A stretch of DNA of 64,000 bases from Streptomyces camponoticapitis (GCF_014646115.1 NZ_BMMV01000031.1:1-64000), one strand, 5' to 3'; positions 1 to 9,514 are shown, counted from the first letter of the stretch. Program-made: numbers and translations. The notes: generated from the sequence alone by a model not told the origin.

Positions 1-142
1 ACAGGATCGCCGCCAGCACCTCACGATCACCCGCCCGAGCCCGGCCACCACCCTGCGGACGTATCACCACCGTCGGCGGCACCACCCGACGGAACAACAC
101 CCACAACTCATCCGGCACCAACCGCTCAACCAAGTCCGTCAT
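1..142 (-). CDS. IS5-type transposase, N-terminal part (runs off the window)
   Basis: The minus strand reads MTDLVERLVPDELW from an ATG at 142 and stays open to the window edge (47 codons visible). This resembles the N-terminal helical domain of Streptomyces IS5-family transposases, which place a DDE domain further on, outside the window. Its ATG overlaps the stop of the next gene upstream (139..666) as ATGA, so that gene's present 3' end lies within or right beside the insertion sequence. About 25-50 bp before the ATG would be expected to hold the terminal inverted repeat, but the other end is not visible, so the element boundary is not fixed. Family assignment is from recall of similar transposases. 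Confidence 0.7.
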   Translation of the reverse strand, partial: MTDLVERLVPDELWVLFRRVVPPTVVIRPQGGGRARAGDREVLAAIL

Positions 143-666
143 GCACCGTTCAACGAACGATCAAGCCATAAGAAACGACGTCTAAGTGCGATTGCTGGGC
201 TGCCGCGATGGACACCGGGAGGGCCGCCAGGACGACGGCGAGTCGTACCCAGACGTGGTGCTCCGATGGCCTGTCCGGCACCTGAATCCATGAAGCGGCT
301 TCTCGGTGCCTGGGCCGTCGCAACCGGGGAATTGGAGGGCGCCATGTGGGTGTCGGCGATGGCTGCCCGCAGGGCATCGGCATCGGTGTGCCAGCTGTCC
401 CCGGCCGGACACATACGCCAGTGAGGGCCAGGGCTCTTGGTTCTGTCGAGTGGAGGGACGGTCGGCCGATCCTCGGCGGCAACTACCGAGGCGCCCAGCG
501 CATCCCACCCCTCAGTGGCTTGCGCGTCAACGAACCAGTAGAACGCCGACGCACCGGGGTCTGCGATGACCCCGCCGCATCGTGGGCCGAGAACGTCCAG
601 CACCCTGGGGCCCGCCGAGCCGTCTACTCGCACGAGCACTGCTCCGTCGATCGTTGAAGGGGTCAT
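139..666 (-). CDS. hypothetical protein, C-terminus altered beside an IS
   Basis: I do not recognise a named family. The preferred start is the ATG at 666 (MTPSTIDGAVLV), preceded by an AAGGAG Shine-Dalgarno; an ATG five codons further upstream is also possible. The first ~120 residues look like an ordinary compact Streptomyces protein, with a Trp/Phe-rich patch (FYWFVDA) and a conserved-looking segment around PGPHWRMCPAGDSWH. The last ~50 residues are Arg/Gly/Pro-rich, low in information, and run into sequence just ahead of the transposase start. I infer that the original 3' end was lost or extended by the insertion. It lies 36 bp downstream of the Ku pseudogene on the same strand, so both were probably one DNA-repair-linked transcript. 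Function unknown. Confidence 0.5.
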   Translation of the reverse strand: MTPSTIDGAVLVRVDGSAGPRVLDVLGPRCGGVIADPGASAFYWFVDAQATEGWDALGASVVAAEDRPTVPPLDRTKSPGPHWRMCPAGDSWHTDADALRAAIADTHMAPSNSPVATAQAPRSRFMDSGAGQAIGAPRLGTTRRRPGGPPGVHRGSPAIALRRRFLWLDRSLNGA

Positions 667-702
667 GCCGCTCCTTGTCACACCGGCCGCCGGGTGGGAG
701 CC

Positions 703-1546
703 CTAGCCTGATCCGTGCTTCTTGGCAGGGGCCTTCTTCGCGGCGGTCTTCTTGCGGGCCGGCATGTCGTGCACGGTGGCGTCCTCACCGGTCTCGCCGC
801 GGGACTTCCTGGCCTGCTGGACGGACTGCTCCAGCGCGGACATCAGGTCGACCACCTGGCCGCTGCCCTTCGCCTCGCCAGCAGGCTGCGGCGGTGCCTT
901 GCCATCGGCCTTCGCCTCGATGACCTTCTCCAGCGCCTCGGTGTACTCGTCGTGGAAGCCGGAAACGTCGTCCAGGGCCATGGTCTCCATCAGGGCGAGC
1001 GCCCCCTCGATCTCGCCCTCGTCCAGCTCCACCTCGGGAGGCGTCAGCTCGGCGGGTCCCGGATCTCGTCCGGCCAGTGCATCTGGTGCAGCACCATCGC
1101 GTTCTCCTTGATGGACAGGAGTCCAAGGCGCTCGCGGCCACGGAGCGCGTACTTCGCCACAGCCGCCTTCGAGGACCGCTCCAGCGCCTTCCGTAGAAGG
1201 GTGCAAGGCTTCGCGGCGACCTCGCTGACGGCCTCCAGGTAATAGGTCTGGCCGAGGCGGATGGGGTCGATCGTGCCGCGGTCGACGAAGGCGACGACGT
1301 CGATGGCACGTGCCGTGGGCAGCGGCATGTCCGCCAGCTCATCGTCGCTGATCGGGATGACGTTGTCCTTCGACAGTTCGTAGCCCTTGCCGATCTCGGC
1401 CGAGGTGACTTCCTCACCGTCCAGTTCGCAGACCTTCCGGTTGCGGACCAGACCCATGTCTTCCAGGTGGATCCGGCGGAACCGGATCGAGTGGTCTTCG
1501 GTGGCGATGAGGAGGCGCACGGGATCTTCCGGATTTCGAAGTCCAT
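703..1546 (-). pseudogene. ku: Ku-like DNA end-binding protein, frameshifted
   Basis: Bacterial Ku binds double-strand ends and recruits LigD for non-homologous end joining. The body is recognisable: IATEDHSIRFRRIHLED, RKVCELDGEEV, GKGYELSKDN, VAFVDRGTIDPI, then a second block PAELTPPEVELDEGEIE and a Lys/Ala-rich tail (KKTAAKKAPAKKHGSG) like the basic C-termini of streptomycete Ku proteins. The two blocks lie in different frames. At 1051-1056 the text expected for RDPAELT lacks one G, so the first frame ends at RDPPS-stop. Near 1518-1522 a second G seems missing, which separates the start (MDFEIRKIP) from VRLLIATED. Streptomyces often carry several ku copies, so loss of one is tolerable. A sequencing error in G/C runs is the alternative for each shift, but two losses beside an IS favour real decay. 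Confidence 0.8.
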
Positions 1547-1763
1547 CGCATCCCCTGAACCGGGGTGTTGCGACAACCACTAGAACTCAAGCTCAGACGG
1601 CGGGCTTGCTCACCTCTTGTCCCACGTTCTGGGAGTTCTGGGTGCGCCTACCCACATCGGCGGAGCCCATCAAGGGAACGAACTGCCGGCCCCCTGCATC
1701 CTTACAACTGCACCAAGGGGCGTGAGCCTCGCAGCCTCGAAAGAAACAGGGAGCACCACCGCC

Positions 1764-2411
1764 ATGAACGCGTCCCCTGCCGCGGCCTCGGTGTCCGACA
1801 CGAGCAGAAGAGTCTGGCTCTACCCAACGGTGTCGGCATTCGCCGGAGGCCTCCTCCTCGGCGTCCTGACCAATCTGGCCCAAGGTTGGCTTCCGGGGGC
1901 CTGGAATCAGATCCCCAACTCCGGTGCGGTCTGGTCCGTCGCTGCGTTCGCGGCTGGCGCGCTGCTGGCCCGGCAGGTCAGCCTGCCCGCAGTGGCCGTC
2001 GCGGGTCTGTGCGCCGAGTCCGGTCTAGTCGTCGGCTACTACGGCTACGCGGAGGTCGCGCGCGTTGGCATGGGCTCTTTGTTCGCTCCCCTCATCTGGC
2101 TGGGTATGGCGTTCATCGCCGGCCCTCTGTTCGGGGTGGCGGGCTCCTGGTGGCGGGGCTGCAGCCCGCGTTACCGCGTCATCGGACTCGCCGCCCTCGC
2201 GGGTGTTTTCGGCATGGAGGCCATCCAGTACGCCTGGGTCCTGCACTACGTTTCCCAGGCATGGGCATGCCTCGCCGTTCTGGTCCTCGTGGCGCTGCTG
2301 ATGGGCCGCACCCACAAGGAACGCGTACTGACCCTCCTGACCGCCATGCCCTTCTCGCTACTGGCCTACCTGATTTTCGAGGAACTGATCCTGAGGACGG
2401 TCCTCGGCTGA
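1764..2411 (+). CDS. polytopic membrane protein (DUF6518-like)
   Basis: About 215 residues. The ATG at 1764 (MNASPAAASVSD) is preferred over an upstream in-frame ATG at 1617 because GGGAG lies about 10 bases before it and the extra N-terminal stretch reads like untranslated DNA. The chain is almost entirely hydrophobic, with about seven probable membrane spans (for example around FAGGLLLGVLTNL, LFAPLIWLGMAFIAGP, LAVLVLVALLMG, FSLLAYLIFEELIL). It resembles the small Streptomyces integral-membrane family annotated DUF6518, function unknown. No catalytic motif is visible. It is divergent from the Ku pseudogene and stands alone. Confidence 0.75.
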   Translation: MNASPAAASVSDTSRRVWLYPTVSAFAGGLLLGVLTNLAQGWLPGAWNQIPNSGAVWSVAAFAAGALLARQVSLPAVAVAGLCAESGLVVGYYGYAEVARVGMGSLFAPLIWLGMAFIAGPLFGVAGSWWRGCSPRYRVIGLAALAGVFGMEAIQYAWVLHYVSQAWACLAVLVLVALLMGRTHKERVLTLLTAMPFSLLAYLIFEELILRTVLG

Positions 2412-2846
2412 TACCCCCTTCGGACCGCCTTGGCCGTCGAGGATCCCCGCCTCCGTCGGCTGAACGAGCAGGGAAGCGGACGTCATTCTTCTGAACGAAA
2501 GTGGCGGCAAGGACTCCCAGGCTATGAGTCGCACGTAGTCGGTCGGTCGGATGCCGCCGAGATGCTCTACAAGGTCGTCGTCATCTATGCAGGCCTTGTC
2601 AACGTCGAGTGGGTGGGTACCACGGACCTTGCTCGTCGGCAGTCGTCCACGTTGGACGTGCCGCGCTTCGAAGTTGTCCGTGCTCGGGGCGGTGACTTCC
2701 TCGGCCGGGCCGCCGCCCTCTACAACAAACCGTGAGATCGACTTGACACTGACTGTCCTTCGGGCCAAGCGTGACGCGGCCCGTCGGGCAACCGGTCAAG
2801 TCCAGTCAACCTCGGCTTGCCCCAACGCACGCTCTCCGGAGTCCTG
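2412..2846. other. 435-bp stretch without a convincing gene
   Basis: Open frames exist on both strands (for example plus 2430-2735), but none has a clear ribosome site, a recognisable domain or convincing codon bias. A decayed gene is possible because parts of the plus frame (VGTTDLARRQSSTLDVPRF) look protein-like. I do not call one. Confidence 0.3.
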
Positions 2847-3026
2847 ATGAGTCCCCCGGTCAACCCGCTGACCCCTCAGACCGTCCAGCGACTGGCATTT
2901 ATCCGTACTTACGCTTGCTGTTTCGCCCCGGGGGATGCTGGTGAACTGATCCGCGAGAGCGAGTGCGACCGTATTGTCAGAGTCAAGAAAGGCCCATATT
3001 TCGGTACTGAGTTTGTGTGTGAATGA
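2847..3026 (+). CDS. small ORF, possibly a truncated gene
   Basis: 59 residues from an ATG with GGAG about 6 bases upstream. The first ~18 residues (MSPPVNPLTPQTVQRLAF) remind me of the start of a longer Streptomyces hypothetical protein, after which the similarity seems to stop, so this may be a 5' fragment. Base composition is less GC-rich than the neighbours from about 2890 to 3060. Function unknown; low confidence. Confidence 0.3.
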   Translation: MSPPVNPLTPQTVQRLAFIRTYACCFAPGDAGELIRESECDRIVRVKKGPYFGTEFVCE

Positions 3027-3216
3027 CAAAACGGCCTCGGTGCTATTGCTGTAAACCGATAAGGGACACTGATGTCCGATACCGCGTGTGGTAGAGGCCG
3101 CATGCACTCGGGGAAGTTCGAGGACTGAACGATCGCTACCTATCGGTAAGCGATCCGATGCAGAAGGCGCCCTGCACGCCCGAGGCGTCGCAGGCAATTC
3201 ACCTAGCTGAGGCAAC

Positions 3217-5913
3217 ATGAGTGCATTCGTTCCGCCATCGCCGTCCTATCCGTTGCGCGGACGTACGGCGGAATTGGAGTCGGTTCTGGACGAGGCGCGG
3301 CGCGCCGAGCGGACCGGCTCTCGACTGGTGGTCGTGGACGGCGATCCCGGGATCGGCAAGACCCAATTCCTGCGGGTCGTCCGTCAACAGCTCAAGAGTG
3401 GCGGCTTCGCCGTGGGCGCTGCGGCAGCGGGGGAAGGTGACCGGACTACTCCACTGGCTTCGCTGGGCACGGCCCTTCGAGCAGGGAGCCGCGTTCCACT
3501 GCTTTCCGCGGAGGACTTCGCCAGTCTGCTCCCGCTCGTCGAGCAACCCCTGTGGCTGGTTGAACAGCTGGCGAGTCTGCTGCGGCGGTCATCCGACGTC
3601 CGTCCGTTGCTGATCGCGTTGGATGATTTCCAGTGGGCTGATCCGCTCAGTGCCTTCGCTCTGCGTACCCTCCCTGCCCGGCTCGCCGGAGCGCCCATTC
3701 TGTGGTTCCTGGCCAGTCGGCCCGTTGCCGCCGGCCCCACCGATCAGGTTGTCGGCATGGCGACCGAGGCGGACGTCCCTGTCCTGCGCATCGATCTTGG
3801 GGCCCTGCGGCGCGATGCCATTCTGGAGATCGCCCGTGACCGTCTGGGTCGTGACATCGAACCGGTGCTTGCCGGCCACCTTCTCGAAGCTGACGGCGTC
3901 CCGTTCCTGGCTGTTCACATCGCAGAAGGGCTTCTGCAACCTGGGAGCGACGACAAAGAGGGGGCGGGGCTTCCAGCCGGCCTGGTCGCAGGCATCAGGC
4001 GCCGCATCGCGCCCACGTCGGACCTGTGCCGGGCGCTGCTACGAGCGGGTGCCGTACTCGGCTCCTCGTTCCCCCTCCGCGACGTGGCCCATCTGCTGTC
4101 GGAGGCTGTCATCCGGCTGACGGCGCCCCTGGAAGAAGCGCTGTCCGCGGGGCTGCTCACCGACGAGGGCGGCCAGATCCGTTTCTCACACGACCTACTG
4201 CGACGGGCTGTCTATGAGGACATCCCGCCCTCCGTACGTACGGAACTTCACAAGAAGGCTGTCGACCGCCTTCTGAGCGACAAGCGGGGCGCCGCTGAGG
4301 CGGCACCCCACGTACTGGCCTCGGCGGAGCCGGGCGACAGCGCGGCCGTGGAAGTACTGAGACGGGCGGCCTTCGAGATCCTTGACACCATGTCCGTGAC
4401 ATCTGCCATCTTTATCAGGCAGGCATATGACCTTGTCCGGGAGGACACGGTCCTGCGCGACCGACTGGGCCGGGACGTGGTGAAGGTGCTGTTGCACGCC
4501 CGCCAGTACGCCGCGGCGGAAACCTTCGCGGGCGACCTGTTGCGTGTCGGCCTCGCCCCCAGTACCGAGGCCGAAGTGCGCCTTTCCCTCGCCCCTCACA
4601 TGTGGCTCGCTGGACGCAACGCGGATGTACACGCTTTCGCGCGGGACGTGCCGTACGCGCCCGAGGCCCTGCGCGAGCGGTTGGCTGCCTACCGTGGTTG
4701 GTCCGCCGGGACGCCTCTTGAGGCACCCGTCGACCACCTGGCCGCTGCTGTCACCGCGGCGGCTCACGCCCAGTCGCATGTCGCGGACGGTGGGTACACT
4801 GCCGCGCTGAGAGGCTACCGAACAGCGCTGAGGCTGAATGCCGCCGTCTCCCCGACAGAGGTCGGGCGATTGCCGAACGCGTCCCTGCACATACGCGTCC
4901 TGGTGTTGCGCGCCGTACTGGGGGAGCCGTCCGGAGTCCTCCGGGAACTGGACGCCGCCGTCGACGACTTGCATCTCGGTCTCGATTCCTGGGATTCAGC
5001 CCAGTTTGCTGTTGCTCGAAGCCAGGTTCTGGTGGCTGTCGGCAGGCTCTCCGATGCGGCCGACTCCGCTGCGCGCGGTCTGCGACTGGCCAAGGAGATA
5101 GGTGACCCGGTCATCGAGCCCGAAGCCCGTCACGTACTGGGATGGGTCGCGCTCCTGCGGGGTGAGCGGGCGACGGCCCGCAAGCACCTCGCCCGCTCTC
5201 CGGGCAGCAACAGGGCGCTGCCCGTTCTGGCCGCCCTCGCCGCGGACTTCGAGGGATTGCCGGAAGCCGCGCCGCGGCTGCTGAGGGCCGCGGCGGAGAC
5301 CGCGTTGCCTTGGCGAGAGGAGTTCCTGCTTCAAGCTGCCATTTCCGCACATCACGCCGCCGACGGGGAGACGCTGCGCGCAGCGGTGGCGAGCCTGACC
5401 GACCTGGCCGGACAAAATCCCGAAGCGGCGGATATCTCTGCAGCCGCGGCTCTGGCCCGCGGTCTGCGCGAGCAGAATCTGGATGAAGCGAGAGACGCGC
5501 TGGCGACGTCTCCGCGACTGCTGCTGAGGGCGCGGGCCGAGGAGGAATGGGGGCTGGCGGCCATGTCCAACGACAAGAACGCGGCACTGGAGGCCTGGAA
5601 AAATGCCCTTGCCCAGTACCAGCAAGCCGGTGCGGTCGGACCAGCCGCCCGTGTGCGGCGGCACCTGCACGCGTCGGGAGTCCGGAGTCGCACACGCCGG
5701 GCGGCCTCGCGGCCGTCCTCCGGGTGGGAGTCGCTGACCCTGGCGGAGCGCCGCGTCGCGCTGCTGATCGCGCAGGGGCACACCAATCGCTCCGCGGCGA
5801 CAGAGCTGGTCGTCTCCCCGAGCACGGTGGGCACACACCTGCGGTCTGTCTTCGCCAAGCTGGGCATAAGTTCCCGGGTGCACCTCACCCGGTTCGTACT
5901 CACCCTGGAGTGA
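3217..5913 (+). CDS. LAL-type LuxR-family ATP-binding regulator
   Basis: 898 residues, the usual size for large ATP-binding regulators of the LuxR family. Order of parts: an N-terminal AAA/STAND ATPase with Walker A GDPGIGKT at residues ~42-49 and Walker B LLIALDDFQWAD near 130; a long helical TPR-like middle; and a C-terminal LuxR helix-turn-helix in the last ~60 residues (LTLAERRVALLIAQGHTNRSAA, then VSPSTVGTHLRSVFAKLG). Such proteins activate nearby catabolic or secondary-metabolite genes after ligand-driven ATP-dependent oligomerisation. It converges on two alpha/beta hydrolase genes, which are plausible but unproven targets. The ATG at 3217 sits just upstream of the PLRGRTAELESV segment that typically opens the ATPase domain, so the start fits the family. 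Confidence 0.93.
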   Translation: MSAFVPPSPSYPLRGRTAELESVLDEARRAERTGSRLVVVDGDPGIGKTQFLRVVRQQLKSGGFAVGAAAAGEGDRTTPLASLGTALRAGSRVPLLSAEDFASLLPLVEQPLWLVEQLASLLRRSSDVRPLLIALDDFQWADPLSAFALRTLPARLAGAPILWFLASRPVAAGPTDQVVGMATEADVPVLRIDLGALRRDAILEIARDRLGRDIEPVLAGHLLEADGVPFLAVHIAEGLLQPGSDDKEGAGLPAGLVAGIRRRIAPTSDLCRALLRAGAVLGSSFPLRDVAHLLSEAVIRLTAPLEEALSAGLLTDEGGQIRFSHDLLRRAVYEDIPPSVRTELHKKAVDRLLSDKRGAAEAAPHVLASAEPGDSAAVEVLRRAAFEILDTMSVTSAIFIRQAYDLVREDTVLRDRLGRDVVKVLLHARQYAAAETFAGDLLRVGLAPSTEAEVRLSLAPHMWLAGRNADVHAFARDVPYAPEALRERLAAYRGWSAGTPLEAPVDHLAAAVTAAAHAQSHVADGGYTAALRGYRTALRLNAAVSPTEVGRLPNASLHIRVLVLRAVLGEPSGVLRELDAAVDDLHLGLDSWDSAQFAVARSQVLVAVGRLSDAADSAARGLRLAKEIGDPVIEPEARHVLGWVALLRGERATARKHLARSPGSNRALPVLAALAADFEGLPEAAPRLLRAAAETALPWREEFLLQAAISAHHAADGETLRAAVASLTDLAGQNPEAADISAAAALARGLREQNLDEARDALATSPRLLLRARAEEEWGLAAMSNDKNAALEAWKNALAQYQQAGAVGPAARVRRHLHASGVRSRTRRAASRPSSGWESLTLAERRVALLIAQGHTNRSAATELVVSPSTVGTHLRSVFAKLGISSRVHLTRFVLTLE

Positions 5914-5970
5914 GACGCCGGCCGGCGAGCCCCTGGTGAGGAGCGCGCCGGCCACTGGTGCCCCGCCACG

Positions 5971-6789
5971 TCAGCGGTTGCGGCCCGCCGCCTGCTCGAT
6001 GACGGAGGCCACCAACTGTGAGTGGGTAGTGGTGACATCGTGGGCGGACCGTACTTTCCACGTCCTGGCGTGGTCACGATGCGCCATGAACTCCTGCACT
6101 GCCGGCGGAATCGCCTTGTCCTGAGTAGTGATGATGGAGTACACAGGAACGGACGACGGGCTGTCGTGCTGTGCCTTGTCACCCAGAGCGGAGGCGAGGA
6201 CTGGACGCTGTCCCGCGGCGGCCACCGCGGCGTCACCAGCCGTGCGATCGGCGGCGAACACTGACCGGAAACTCTCCGCCTTGACGTGGAGTTCGGGACC
6301 GTCCGCCTGGTTGACGGTGAAGGTGGTGTCGGGGCCCAGCAGGCTGCCCGGGTACTTCTCGTTGAGGTCCTGCAGGCTTTCGCCCCTCCTCGGGATGAAG
6401 GCGGCGGCGTACACCAGGGCATGCACGTCCGGGACCTGGGCGGCCACCTCGCTGATCAGCATGCCCCCGTAGGAGTGGCCCGCCAGCACGACGGGCCCGT
6501 CGATCGAGCGGACCACGTTGGCCACATAGGCGGAGTCCTGCGCAAGCCCGCGCAGCGGAACGGCTGGAGCGACCACCGTGTACCCGTCCCGCTGGAGTTC
6601 AGTGGTGACACCGGCGAAGCTTGAGGCGTCCTCGAAGGCGCCGTGCACCAGTACCACCGTGGGCCGGTGAGGCGCCGGATGAGAAGCGGTGGCCGAGGCG
6701 GTGCCGGCGTTGATCGCCACGGCTGCCACGACTGCTGCCGCCGCGAGGGCACCAGCGGTGGGGATGAGTATTTTCCTGCTGCGCTTCAT
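5971..6789 (-). CDS. secreted alpha/beta hydrolase
   Basis: 272 residues from the ATG at 6789. The N-terminus (MKRSRKILIPTAG, then an Ala/Val-rich stretch ending ASA) is a typical Sec signal peptide, so the mature enzyme is exported. The fold opens with PTVVLVHGAFEDASSF (oxyanion-hole HG motif). The nucleophile elbow is GHSYGG, and a late His in RSAHDVTTTHSQL is the likely catalytic base. It belongs to the small RsbQ/salicylate-esterase-like hydrolases common in Streptomyces. The next gene upstream (6867..7583) is a paralogue without a signal peptide, 77 bp away in the same direction, so the two probably share a promoter and arose by duplication. Substrate unknown. Confidence 0.88.
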   Translation of the reverse strand: MKRSRKILIPTAGALAAAAVVAAVAINAGTASATASHPAPHRPTVVLVHGAFEDASSFAGVTTELQRDGYTVVAPAVPLRGLAQDSAYVANVVRSIDGPVVLAGHSYGGMLISEVAAQVPDVHALVYAAAFIPRRGESLQDLNEKYPGSLLGPDTTFTVNQADGPELHVKAESFRSVFAADRTAGDAAVAAAGQRPVLASALGDKAQHDSPSSVPVYSIITTQDKAIPPAVQEFMAHRDHARTWKVRSAHDVTTTHSQLVASVIEQAAGRNR

Positions 6790-6866
6790 CAGAAGTCCTT
6801 GATGGGTATGCGGGCCGGCGAACAGAGAGACACCGGATTCCTGCTGTGGGAGGGGAGAGTGGGCAG

Positions 6867-7583
6867 TCAGTCCTTGAGGGCCTCCAGGATCACCGCGGTC
6901 ACGGCGCCCGGCCGGGAAACGGCGACCGCGTGAGAGGCCGCGATCTCTGTACTGGTGCCGCCAGTACGCGTTGCCATGGCCCGCTGGGCCTCGGCCGGAA
7001 TGGCCTCGTCCGCGGCGGTAATGAGGTGGTGGGTGGGCACAGTCCGCCATGCGGCCGGGCCGGCCTTCTCGTCGAAGGCCGAGGCGAGAATGGGACGCTG
7101 ACTCACGGCCAGCACCTTGGCCCGGGTCGGGTCGACGTCTGCGGCGAAGACCTTCGAATAGGCACTCTCGTCGATCCGCAGCCAGGTCTCCTCAGCGTCG
7201 CCGACGCCCGGCAACGCCATCGGCACGAGCGCGGAGCCCAGATCGTTGGCGGGGAAACGGCCCAGCAGATCCATCGGGCTCTCTCCCTCCTCCAGTGCGA
7301 ACGCACCCACAAAGACGAGTGAGTTGACATTGCTCGCGCGGGAAGCCGCCTCGGCGATGACCACGCCGCCGTAGGAGTGGCCGACGAGCACGACCGGCCC
7401 TTCCAGGTCGTGCAGAAGTGCTGCCAGTCTCGCTCCGTCGTATGCGCCGCCGCGCAACTCATTGGCGACGGCGAGGGCACGCACGTTGTTCTGCTGGAGC
7501 CGGGAAATCACCCCGGCCCAGCTGGAGGCATCTGCGAAGGCACCGTGGACGAGAACGACGGTGGGGCGGCCTGCGGTTTTCAT
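6867..7583 (-). CDS. cytoplasmic alpha/beta hydrolase
   Basis: 238 residues. The ATG at 7583 follows a clear AGGAGA site, and the first residues MKTAGRPTVVLVHG go straight into the first beta strand, so there is no signal peptide. The nucleophile elbow is GHSYGGVV; a likely catalytic His lies in AASHAVAVSRPGAV near the end. About half of its landmarks match the secreted paralogue downstream (PTVVLVHGAF, GHSYGG, VLASA/ILASAF). It may act on a related ester or amide inside the cell. No substrate can be read from the sequence. Confidence 0.88.
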   Translation of the reverse strand: MKTAGRPTVVLVHGAFADASSWAGVISRLQQNNVRALAVANELRGGAYDGARLAALLHDLEGPVVLVGHSYGGVVIAEAASRASNVNSLVFVGAFALEEGESPMDLLGRFPANDLGSALVPMALPGVGDAEETWLRIDESAYSKVFAADVDPTRAKVLAVSQRPILASAFDEKAGPAAWRTVPTHHLITAADEAIPAEAQRAMATRTGGTSTEIAASHAVAVSRPGAVTAVILEALKD

Positions 7584-8074
7584 GGTCTCCTGCCTTGCTT
7601 CTGAACCTGTTCGGGTGTTGACAGGAAACACTCCAGAACACCGGCGCCACATCGACCGGACAAGGGATTCCGAAGACGCGGTTGACGGCTACGTTGCGGC
7701 CGACTGTGTCCTTTCCTCACACATTCGTATGAGGAAGGGGGCACTGAACTGCGAAAATGCGAAGCCGGCACGGTGACGTCGTTGAAGGTTCCGCGACCGT
7801 GTGCGAAGCCCGCGGCGGGGACGATGCCGCTGTAGGGGTGCGACGCTCAAGACTTTCAACAAGGGTGTGGGCCGGAGGGCCTGGTCAGCAATCGGTTCGT
7901 GCACGAGGACGCGGGGTCGGCGGACGCTGTCGTTCCGAAGTCGAGCGCAGACAATACGCACTGGACAGCAGCTGGCCGAGCTGAGGCTGTACTTCAGCGG
8001 GCGAGTTTCCCGCGAGGCGGGTGGTTCTAGGAAGTGTTTTCCGATCATCGGATCGTTGGTCCTGCTTCGCGGTG
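7584..8074. other. intergenic, 491 bp
   Basis: Lies between the hydrolase pair and the 3' end of zwf. It must hold the promoter of the hydrolases (minus strand) next to 7584-7700. Open frames here are shadows without ribosome sites, and I see nothing else I can support. Confidence 0.4.
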
Positions 8075-9514
8075 TCATGCGTCAGGAAGCCGCCAGCCGC
8101 CCTCGCCTGCGAGCGGTAGCGCCGCCTCGGGACCCCACGACCCCTTGGCGTACGGCAGCACGTCGGGCCTGTCGTGCTGCACCGGGTCACACACCTGCCA
8201 CAGGCGTTCGATCCCCGCCGAACCGGTGAACAGTGTCTGATCTCCGCGCATGGCGTCGAGGAGCAACTTCTCGTACGCCTCAAGCGGTTGGACGCCCGGG
8301 AACGCCTTGTCGAACTTCAGGCCGAGGCGCGCGTCGGCCAGCACGAGTTCCGGGCCGGGCCGCTTGGCACGCAGCACCAGCGACACCTCGGGCTCGTCGG
8401 TCAGCTCCAGGACCAGTTCGTTCGGCTCGCCCTGCTCGCATGTGGTCGCGCCGAAGAGCGCCTGCGGCGGGTTGCGGAATCCGACGGTCACCACGCGCCG
8501 GGACTGGGCCATGGCCTTGCCCGTGCGAAGCAGGAACGGAACGCCCTGCCAGCGCCAGTTGTCCACCCACGCGCGGACCGCCACGAACGTCTCGACGGTC
8601 GACCCCGGATCGACGCCCTTCTCGTCGCGGTAGCCGTCGTACTGCCCGAAGATGACCTCCTTCGGATCGAAGGGGCGGAGCGATTCGAAAACCTTGTGCT
8701 TTTCGGTCCGCAGTTCCTGTGCGCCGATGCGTACGGGCGGTTCCAGCGCGACGAAGCCGAGGATCTGGCAGAGGTGTGTGGTGATCATGTCGCGGTAGGT
8801 TCCGGTGCTCTCCATGAACGCCGCCCGACCCTCGATGTCGATCTGCTCCGGCACGTCGATCTGCACGTACGCGATGTGGTCTCGGTTCCAGGCCGGTTCG
8901 AAGAGGCCGTTCGCGAAGCGCAGCGCCAGAATGTTCTGAACGGCCTCCTTGCCCAGGAAGTGGTCGATGCGGAAGACCCTTTCCTCGGGCACGACCTTGT
9001 GCACGGCCGCGTTCAGGGAACGGGCGCTCGCCTCGTCCCGGCCGAAGGGTTTCTCCATGATGAGGGTGGCGGCGTCGGCGATGCCTGTGTCGCCCAACAT
9101 TTTGATCATGGGTTCCATGCTGTCGGGCGGCACGGAGAGGTATACGAGGGTCCGTGCCGATTCGCCGTACTCCCGCTGGGTGCGCTTCAGCGCCTCCGCC
9201 AGTCCCGCCCCGTCGTCGGCCGACGACGTATGGAAGGTCAGGTGATTGGCGAACGCGGCCCACGTGTCGTCCTCGAACGCGTCCCCGGCGTGCTCCCGTA
9301 CCCTGCCCGCCAGTCGGGTACGGAACTCCTCGTCCGTTCCGGGGGAGTGCCGCCCCGAGCCGATGACGGTGAAACGATCCGGCAGCATCCCGGCGCGGAA
9401 CAGGCGGTACAGGCCGGGAAAGAGCTTGCGGCCCGCCAGGTCGCCCGTCGCGCCGAACAGTACAATGACCTGCGGATCCTTGGGCGCTGCGGAGTGTTGT
9501 TCGGCAGAGGTCAC
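8075..9514 (-). CDS. zwf: glucose-6-phosphate 1-dehydrogenase
   Basis: 479 residues from a GTG at 9514 (MTSAEQHSAAPKDPQ), close to the normal length of the family. It oxidises glucose-6-phosphate to 6-phosphogluconolactone with NAD(P). The N-terminal Rossmann motif is VIVLFGATGDLAGRK, and the substrate/active-site motif RIDHFLGKE is intact, as are EKPFGRD and the FANGLFEPAWN segment. The reading frame stays open about 230 codons further upstream, but that part lacks family similarity. It stands alone, without tal, pgl or opcA, so it is probably a second zwf copy rather than the pentose-phosphate operon copy. Its NADPH could serve the many reductases in this window; that link is inference. Confidence 0.93.
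   Translation of the reverse strand: MTSAEQHSAAPKDPQVIVLFGATGDLAGRKLFPGLYRLFRAGMLPDRFTVIGSGRHSPGTDEEFRTRLAGRVREHAGDAFEDDTWAAFANHLTFHTSSADDGAGLAEALKRTQREYGESARTLVYLSVPPDSMEPMIKMLGDTGIADAATLIMEKPFGRDEASARSLNAAVHKVVPEERVFRIDHFLGKEAVQNILALRFANGLFEPAWNRDHIAYVQIDVPEQIDIEGRAAFMESTGTYRDMITTHLCQILGFVALEPPVRIGAQELRTEKHKVFESLRPFDPKEVIFGQYDGYRDEKGVDPGSTVETFVAVRAWVDNWRWQGVPFLLRTGKAMAQSRRVVTVGFRNPPQALFGATTCEQGEPNELVLELTDEPEVSLVLRAKRPGPELVLADARLGLKFDKAFPGVQPLEAYEKLLLDAMRGDQTLFTGSAGIERLWQVCDPVQHDRPDVLPYAKGSWGPEAALPLAGEGGWRLPDA

Noticed and set aside
2358..2768. 136-codon minus-strand frame downstream of the membrane protein gene
   Set aside because: It overlaps the end of a real gene, lacks a clear ribosome site and shows no domain.
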